A stretch of DNA of 64,000 nucleotides. Source: Anaerotruncus colihominis. GTDB lineage: Bacteria; Bacillota; Clostridia; Oscillospirales; Ruminococcaceae. The notes under the pieces were generated by a model that searched no databases, was not told the origin of the DNA, and worked only from the letters and a program-made list of their open reading frames with translations. Position numbers and translations under genes: made by a program. Shown here in pieces: positions 58,683-64,000 of this stretch. The DNA is taken from the NCBI GenBank assembly GCA_025146135.1, contig CP102255.1:2046001-2110000 (forward strand), in the 5' to 3' direction. Position 1 is the stretch's first letter; each line of letters starts with the position of its first letter.

Positions 58683-59663
58683 ATGTTTGAAGCAATGCTT
58701 GAACAGCTCTGTAGGCAGCGCCCGCTTCCTGGGCAATTTCAGTGGATATCCTCCATGGAGGGCGTACGGGTCTGTGATTTTACCTGCACGCTGCCTGCAA
58801 GGCTAATATTGGAGAATGAAACCGCCAAGCATTATGAAGCGTTGTTCTGCCGGCAGGGCGGGCTCCGGATTGATTGGACGGACGGCCATCATGTCAGCCT
58901 GCGGGAGCGGGAAATTCTGCTGCTCTCCGATCTTTCAAAAATTCAATCCATCAGCCGGATAAAAGAGCCTATGGGCGGAATTCTGATTGCGGTGAACGCC
59001 CCACAGGCCCGCGGGAGCCTCTCTCAGCTCTGCACATTGATGGGCGGGCTTGAACTGGACACACTACGCGTCAAAGAATTGATGTGCTGCCAGCAGGGAT
59101 GCATGGTCATTCCGCAAACATCGTGGAGCGAAGTGATCTTTCGCACCTGTAAAGGATTGACTGTCGAACAGCGGGGACGGTACTGCACCTTTATGGCGGT
59201 GGAGCTGCTCTATCTTCTGAGCAGCGGCAGTCAACCGCTGCCCCGTAAAATTCCTTGCTCCTATCTGGACAGCCATCAACTGAATGTCGCAAGGCAGGCA
59301 AACACCTATATTTTGACACATCTTGACGAAGCCTTGACGATCGATCAATTGACCCAAATCCTGTGTGTTTCATCCACCCTGCTTAAAACCAGTTTTCGTC
59401 AGCTATATGGACAGCCGATCCGCAAATACATACAGGAATGCCGGATGCGGCGCGCCGCAGAGCTGCTGTCCACAACCAGACAGTCCGTTTTGGACATTTC
59501 CATTTCCGTGGGATATGGCAGCGTCAGCCAGTTTGGCGCTTTGTTTAAGCGGTTTTATCAGGTTACGCCCTCGCAGTATCGGAGAAAAGCGGAAGAAAAA
59601 TTGTCCAACCCCGTCGATTTCTGTCTGAATCAAGAAGATGAAACAGATGTAAATACCCTATAA
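58683..59663 (+). CDS. AraC-family transcriptional regulator
   Basis: A 326-residue regulator. The C-terminal two-HTH AraC domain is at about 222-318 (LTIDQLTQILCVSSTLLKTSFRQLYG and VLDISISVGYGSVSQFGALFKRFYQVTPSQYR). The N-terminal half is an uncharacterised sensor region. ATG 58683 follows GAGGAAC; the frame is open from 58623, but lacks a ribosome binding site. It starts the operon with the ATPase, so it may respond to the transported ion or a siderophore. Confidence 0.9.
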   Translation: MFEAMLEQLCRQRPLPGQFQWISSMEGVRVCDFTCTLPARLILENETAKHYEALFCRQGGLRIDWTDGHHVSLREREILLLSDLSKIQSISRIKEPMGGILIAVNAPQARGSLSQLCTLMGGLELDTLRVKELMCCQQGCMVIPQTSWSEVIFRTCKGLTVEQRGRYCTFMAVELLYLLSSGSQPLPRKIPCSYLDSHQLNVARQANTYILTHLDEALTIDQLTQILCVSSTLLKTSFRQLYGQPIRKYIQECRMRRAAELLSTTRQSVLDISISVGYGSVSQFGALFKRFYQVTPSQYRRKAEEKLSNPVDFCLNQEDETDVNTL

Positions 59664-59707
59664 TATTTAAATCCGCTAAAATATAGGCGCAGTAAGGAGG
59701 AGATTCT

Positions 59708-59788
59708 TTGAAGCAACACCGTTTTTGGGCCTGGGGCGCTGTTATTTGTATGATTATGGTCATGATCACCGGGTATAAACGCAAATAA
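59708..59788 (+). CDS. Single-pass membrane micropeptide (26 aa)
   Basis: A very short frame: TTG 59708 with AAGGAGG at 59694-59700, seven bases before it. The peptide reads MKQHRFWAWGAVICMIMVMI and ends TGYKRK. It has one hydrophobic helix flanked by basic residues. The next ribosome binding site (GGAGG, 59791) lies 2 bp after its stop, so translation is probably coupled. It could be a small subunit or regulator of the ATPase. Confidence 0.65.
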   Translation: MKQHRFWAWGAVICMIMVMITGYKRK

Positions 59789-59802
59789 AGGGAGGCATCT
59801 AT

Positions 59803-60072
59803 ATGAATTGTTATAAAAATTTGGCTTTGTTTGCCGGCGGAATCCTGTTTGGTTCTGCGGGAGTCAAACTGCTCGCCAGCAAGGATGCGAAAAAGGTCTA
59901 TACACATGCCGCGGCCGCTGCGCTGAGGATGAAGGATTCCGTGATGCAAACCGTGACCTGTGTTCAGGAAAACGCCGCTGATATCCTGGCTTCTGCCAAA
60001 GATATCAATGAACAGCGTGCAGCGCAGGAAACTGTGGTCGAAGATATGTCCGAAGAAGCCGGCGAGGCGTAA
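59803..60072 (+). CDS. DUF6110-like small membrane-associated protein
   Basis: An 89-residue protein with an N-terminal hydrophobic helix (NLALFAGGILFGSAGVKLLAS, 6-26) and a helical cytoplasmic part. Proteins of this type often precede P-type ATPases in Clostridia, which fits DUF6110 as I recall it. GGAGG at 59791-59795 precedes ATG 59803. Function unknown, presumably an accessory to the downstream ATPase. Confidence 0.78.
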   Translation: MNCYKNLALFAGGILFGSAGVKLLASKDAKKVYTHAAAAALRMKDSVMQTVTCVQENAADILASAKDINEQRAAQETVVEDMSEEAGEA

Positions 60073-60129
60073 CGGCAGCGATAAGGAGGGCCGCGGAGCG
60101 GCTCTCCTTTTTGTTTATGGAGGTCAACT

Positions 60130-62217
60130 ATGAAATTTCAAATCATGCATGAAAGCAACGGCCGTATTCGGATTCGGTTTATCCAAAAACGAATGACGCT
60201 TGAACAGGCCGATTTGCTGGAGGCATACCTGCAAACACTAAAAGGCGTATCCCAAGCCGCGGTACATGAACGAACCTGCTGTGCAGTGATTCGTTATCAG
60301 TCGTCCCGGGCGGAGCTTTTGGAACGGCTCAGTCGCTTCTCCTATCAGGGGCACGCGGATCTTGTGCCGCATCACAGCGGTCGGGCGCTCAATCGGATTT
60401 ATGAGGAGAAACTGGTTGGCGCGGCCGCCTTTAAGGCGATCCGTTCCCTGTTCTTTCCATTTCCTCTGCGGGTCGCCTACACGTTTTGGAAGGCTATTCC
60501 TTATCTTCTGCGCGGGATTCGTTGCCTTTTTAAAAGACAGATGCACGTAGAGCTGCTGGACGGTTTGTCCATCGCTATTTCCATGGTTCGGCGTGATTTT
60601 GATACAGCCGCTTCCGTCATGTTTCTTCTGCATTTTGGGGAATTGTTGGAGGAGTGGACGCATAAAAAATCCGTAGACGATCTGGCACGCTGTATGTCTT
60701 TGAATATTGACCGTGTCTGGCTGAAAACCGAGTCGGGCGAGGTGTTGGTTCCGCTACCGCAAGTACAGGTGGACGACCGAATCGCCGTGCATGTGGGCGG
60801 TCTGATTCCTCTGGATGGTGTGATTGAACAGGGAGAAGTCATGGTCAATCAAGCCTCTCTCACCGGTGAATCCATTCCGGTGCCCAAGCGTCCTGGTTCA
60901 TCCGTCTATGCCGGTACGGTTGTAGAGGAAGGCGAATGTGTCCTGTTGGTGAAGCAGCAGGATGGCGACAGCCGCTATGACAAAATTGTTTCCATGATAG
61001 AACAGTCGGAAAAACTAAAATCCGCCGCTGAAAACCGGGCCGCCAATCTGGCTGACAAGCTGGTGCCCTACACCTTGGCCGGCAGCGTGCTGACCGGCAT
61101 TATGACCCGCAATGTGACCCGTGCTCTTTCGGTTCTAATGGTTGATTTTTCGTGCGCCTTAAAGCTGGCTATGCCTTTGGCGGTGCTTTCCGCCATGCGT
61201 GAAGCAAGCGGATATCACGCAACTGTCAAAGGCGGTAAATATCTTGAGCTTGTCGCCCAGGCTGACACCATTGTTTTTGATAAAACCGGTACTTTGACGC
61301 GCGCCTGCCCGGTGGTTGCACAGGTGATACCGTTCGGCGGCCACAGCGAACGTGAGATGCTCCGCCTTGCCGCCTGTCTGGAAGAACACTTTCCGCATTC
61401 CATGGCCAACGCCGTTGTACAGGCTGCGCGGGAGCGCGGCTTGTCTCATGAGGAAATGCATTCTCAGGTGGAATATCTGGTTGCGCACGGCATCGCCAGC
61501 ACAGTCGCCGGAGAAAAAGTGATCGTTGGCAGTGCGCATTTTGTGTTTGAGGATGAAAAATGCGTTATTCCCGACGGCGAGCAGGATCGCTTTGACGCGC
61601 TTTTGGAGGAGTTTTCCCATCTGTATCTGGCAATCAACGGGAAACTGGCCGCTGTCATCTGCATATCGGATCCCCTGCGGCCGGAGGCTGCTGCTGTCGT
61701 TAAGGCTCTGCGCAGGCTTGGGCTGCAAAGAATCGTGATGCTTACCGGCGACAGCGAGCGGACCGCCGCAGCAATCGCCGCACAGGTTGGTGTGGACGAA
61801 TACCGCTCCGAGGTACTGCCGGAGGATAAGGCTCATTTTGTGGAATCCGCGCGTGCCGATGGGCACAAGGTCATCATGCTGGGTGATGGAATCAACGATT
61901 CCCCTGCCCTGTCTGCCGCAGATGTGGGAATTGCCATCAGCGACGGCGCCGCCATCGCCCGTGAGATCGCCGATATCACAATTTCGGCTGATAACCTGTT
62001 TGAGCTTGTCAGCCTGCGCAAGATTGCGATGAGATTAATTAAACGCATTCACTCCAATTACCGCTTTGTGATTGGTTTTAATGGCTCTTTGATTGGGCTT
62101 GGGGCGGCCGGCGTCCTGTCTCCGGCCACTTCTGCAATGCTGCACAATCTCTCAACCTTGGGGGTCAGCCTGCGCAGCATGACGAATTTAATCGAAAACA
62201 CAACACAGCCAGAATAA
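60130..62217 (+). CDS. P1B-type heavy-metal translocating ATPase
   Basis: A 695-residue ATPase. An HMA2-like N-terminal domain (1-75) lacks the CxxC metal site. The A-domain motif LTGES is present. The TM motif that is CPx in most P1B enzymes reads DFSCALKLAMP here (about residues 338-348). The phosphorylation motif FDKTGTLT (Asp about 386) and MLTGDSERTA, then GDGINDSPALSAADVGIA, complete the catalytic core. Substrate is probably a transition metal (Fe or Mn considered), not proven. It ends the AraC operon. Confidence 0.9.
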   Translation: MKFQIMHESNGRIRIRFIQKRMTLEQADLLEAYLQTLKGVSQAAVHERTCCAVIRYQSSRAELLERLSRFSYQGHADLVPHHSGRALNRIYEEKLVGAAAFKAIRSLFFPFPLRVAYTFWKAIPYLLRGIRCLFKRQMHVELLDGLSIAISMVRRDFDTAASVMFLLHFGELLEEWTHKKSVDDLARCMSLNIDRVWLKTESGEVLVPLPQVQVDDRIAVHVGGLIPLDGVIEQGEVMVNQASLTGESIPVPKRPGSSVYAGTVVEEGECVLLVKQQDGDSRYDKIVSMIEQSEKLKSAAENRAANLADKLVPYTLAGSVLTGIMTRNVTRALSVLMVDFSCALKLAMPLAVLSAMREASGYHATVKGGKYLELVAQADTIVFDKTGTLTRACPVVAQVIPFGGHSEREMLRLAACLEEHFPHSMANAVVQAARERGLSHEEMHSQVEYLVAHGIASTVAGEKVIVGSAHFVFEDEKCVIPDGEQDRFDALLEEFSHLYLAINGKLAAVICISDPLRPEAAAVVKALRRLGLQRIVMLTGDSERTAAAIAAQVGVDEYRSEVLPEDKAHFVESARADGHKVIMLGDGINDSPALSAADVGIAISDGAAIAREIADITISADNLFELVSLRKIAMRLIKRIHSNYRFVIGFNGSLIGLGAAGVLSPATSAMLHNLSTLGVSLRSMTNLIENTTQPE

Positions 62218-62246
62218 AGCAAGCCGCGCTGCAGCGGTTTATTTGG

Positions 62247-62403
62247 GTTTGTTTGAAAGTAGAGGAATACCGAATTCTTCGCAAACAGCTTGAGAATGCA
62301 AAATGGAAAAACGCAGGGACCCTTTTGGATTCCAATTCTTTTTAACCAGCATTCGCCGCTATTGGCAGAAAACACGGGAATTTTATTTTTTCAAACAGCT
62401 TCT
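62247..62403. repeat. MITE-like dispersed repeat, copy 2
   Basis: Shares ordered blocks with copy 1 (10699-10856): AAAACGCAGG, GGATTCC, CTTTTTAAC, CGCCG, AGAAAA, ACGGGAATTTT, TCAAACAGC. Ends carry TGTTTGAA (62250) and TTCAAACA (62390), an inverted pair. Size about 157 bp, the same as copy 1. Confidence 0.65.
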
Positions 62404-62427
62404 CGGCTGTATGGTTATAATCGTTTT

Positions 62428-62463
62428 GAGAAAGGGCGCAGCCTTAGGGCTGCGCCCTTTCTC
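62428..62463. terminator. Terminator of the AraC/P-type ATPase operon
   Basis: GAGAAAGGGCGCAGCC and GGCTGCGCCCTTTCTC form a perfect 16-bp stem with a TTAG loop. Confidence 0.85.
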
Positions 62464-62812
62464 TGTTGTGCAGGTCATCCGGTCAGGACCCGGAGAGTAT
62501 TCTCATAGAATCATGATCTGCTGCACCCCAAAGCTGAACGAATATTTTTGTCTTATTATGAGATGAAACGAGTGGATTCTGTTCTTATTCAGATTGATTC
62601 AAAAGTTCAATAGTATCAAAATAAGACGAATTTTATTATTCATTTTTGCTACTTTCTATAAAAATCACATGTTTATAATAGAGAAATATCCTTTAAATAT
62701 ATTTTAAATCGATAGAAACACTTGAAATATTTCCTGTGGTAATTATAATACAGCTACCAAAAACAAGATAGTATCAAAATGATACATTTCAAAAGGCGGA
62801 GGTAAAATAAAG

Positions 62813-64000
62813 TGACACAAGAAGCTTACCAAAATTATCTGAAGATTCTTCAGGAGGAACTGGTTCCGGCGCTGGGATGCACCGAACCGATAGCAATCGC
62901 TTTTGCGGCGGCCAAGGCGCGCGATGTGCTCGGTATGCTTCCCGACCGTACCGTTGTAGAGTGCAGTGGAAATATCATCAAAAATGTAAAGGGCGTGATC
63001 GTGCCTGCCACCAAAAATCTGCGCGGTATGGAAGCCGCGGCAATCATTGGTATTGTTGGCGGAGATCCATCCAAGGGCCTGGAGGTGCTCTCCGGCGTCT
63101 CCGAAAGGCATCTTGCGGTTGCGAAGGAATGGCTTTCAAGGGGGGGGTGTGAGACGAAATGGCTGGACAGCCCTGCCAAGCTGCATATTATTGCGCGGCT
63201 GTTTGCAGGAGAACACAGCGCGATGGTCGAAATTATCCATAGCCATACCAATATTGTTCATGTGGAAAAAGACGGCAGGGTACTGACAGATATTCCGCAC
63301 AGCGCAGAGGAGGACAGCCAACAGACTGATTATGACTGCCTCAATATTTCCGATATCTGCGATTTTGCCCGGAAGGTTAAAATTGACGATGTAAAAGAAA
63401 TTCTCGACCGTCAGATTCAGGATAATACCAACATCTCTCAGGAAGGATTGCGAAATTCCTATGGCGCATGTGTGGGCAAAACATTGATTGACGTGTATGG
63501 CAGCGATATCGAGGTACGTGCGCGGGCTGCGGCGGCTGCCGGCTCGGACGCCCGCATGAGCGGCTGCGAGCTGCCGGTTGTAATCAATTCCGGCAGCGGC
63601 AATCAGGGGATGACCGTTTCATTGCCGGTGATTGAATATGCGGGAGAGCTGCAGGCGGGCCAGGAAAAGCTTTACCGGGCCTTGTGCATCAGCAATCTGA
63701 CTGCTATCCATATCAAATCGCGCATGGGACGTCTTTCCGCTTTCTGCGGAGCAGTCAGCGCCGCGGCTGGAGCGGGAGCCGCCATTGCTTATCTGAAGGG
63801 TGGTGATGAAGCGGTTATTTCTCAGACGATTGTCAACACGCTGGGAAATGTATCCGGGATCGTATGTGACGGAGCAAAGCCGTCGTGCGCTGCAAAAATC
63901 GCGTCCAGCCTGGACGCGGCGATCCTTGGCTGCGCCATGGCGATGAAGCAGCGCGGTTTTCAGCCTGAGGAGGGCTTAATCAAACCGACGATTGAGGAGA
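62813..64000 (+). CDS. L-cysteine desulfidase family protein (UPF0597), incomplete at window end
   Basis: At least 396 residues of a family usually near 430. GTG 62813 follows GGCGGAGG at 62797-62803. The CTEP motif (ELVPALGCTEPIAIAFAAAKA, Cys near 23) and the later cysteines (LCISN, FCGAVSAAAGAGAA, VCDGAKPSCAAKI) match the [4Fe-4S] ligands of L-cysteine desulfidase, which forms pyruvate, sulfide and ammonia. The stretch SGSGNQGMTVSLPVI is also typical. The fold is shared with the serine dehydratase alpha chain. The 3' end lies outside the window. Confidence 0.9.

Larger units (their letters stand above)
62218..62812. other. Intergenic region with MITE-like copy and AT-rich leader
   Basis: It holds the MITE-like element, the terminator at 62428-62463 and an AT-rich stretch of about 300 bp before the desulfidase gene. 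That stretch has a TATAAT at 62674-62679 without a good minus-35. The tract 62770-62785 contains the palindrome GTATCAAAATGATAC, and AGTATCAAAAT also occurs near 62612. Confidence 0.5.

Noticed and set aside
1-64000. tRNA, rRNA, prophage or integrative-element genes
   Set aside because: No cloverleaf-like or ribosomal RNA sequence, integrase, transposase or phage structural gene was recognised in either strand. A dedicated tRNA search was not possible.

Overview
The window is about 53 percent GC and reads as a chromosomal segment of an anaerobic, spore-forming, butyrate-producing Clostridia, most like the Oscillospiraceae/Ruminococcaceae. The anaerobe reading rests on a complete acetyl-CoA to butyryl-CoA operon (thl-crt-hbd-bcd-etfB-etfA), a superoxide reductase, an oxygen-sensing hemerythrin, an L-cysteine desulfidase family enzyme and a selenium/molybdenum hydroxylase maturation cluster. 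The sporulation reading rests on dipicolinate synthase (dpaA/dpaB), SpoVG, a DacF-like carboxypeptidase, a collagen-like coat/exosporium-type protein and three promoters of sigma-K type with identical spacing. No rRNA, tRNA, phage, transposase or CRISPR array was seen.

Layout. 1-1.7 kb: superoxide reductase and a group of tiny paralogous proteins. 1.7-10.6 kb: a five-gene minus-strand operon (propeller/solute-binding lipoprotein, two sugar-type ABC permeases, a membrane-fusion adaptor, a MacB-like membrane protein) with no ATPase, divergent from a two-component system. 10.6-15.6 kb: small lipoprotein, orphan ECF-like sigma factor, HpcH/HpaI aldolase, dpaA-dpaB, hemerythrin-CheX fusion. 15.7-23.8 kb: cell-wall genes (DacF-like enzyme, spoVG, murC, ribozyme-controlled glmS, an Asp/Glu racemase). 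23.9-30.8 kb: FkbM methyltransferase, LRR protein, asparaginase, iron alcohol dehydrogenase, CAP-domain lipoprotein. 31-37 kb: butyrate operon. 37.3-44.2 kb: DUF1576 membrane protein, GrpB-like protein, nfo, a second two-component system, another tiny paralogue. 44.3-48.5 kb: collagen-like protein, rpsF-ssb-rpsR, GH25 lysozyme. 48.6-53.9 kb: selenium-dependent molybdenum hydroxylase maturation genes (xdhC-like, yqeB, yqeC, LysR) and selD, whose active site is an in-frame UGA. 54-58.4 kb: nitroreductase, ilvA, a DUF1538 transporter with a tandem P-II-like protein. 58.6-62.2 kb: AraC regulator, a 26-residue membrane peptide, DUF6110 and a P-type ATPase behind a consensus promoter and a palindromic operator. 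The window ends inside an L-cysteine desulfidase family gene.

Intergenic DNA holds two dispersed repeat families. One is a modular element of about 85-120 bp built from AT-stem hairpins around a GC-rich core (1-118, 20790-20905, 28051-28305, 39021-39106, 55998-56085, with solo hairpins at 18018-18048 and probably 11327-11359). The other is a pair of about 158-bp MITE-like elements with inverted ends (10699-10856 and about 62247-62403).

Functional links. Rex-like boxes of equal quality sit at the promoters of the butyrate operon and the alcohol dehydrogenase, suggesting shared NADH control. The sigma-K-like sites link dpaAB, the collagen-like protein and the GH25 lysozyme to late mother-cell expression. 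The selenium cluster and the selenocysteine-containing SelD imply a complete Sec decoding system elsewhere in the genome.
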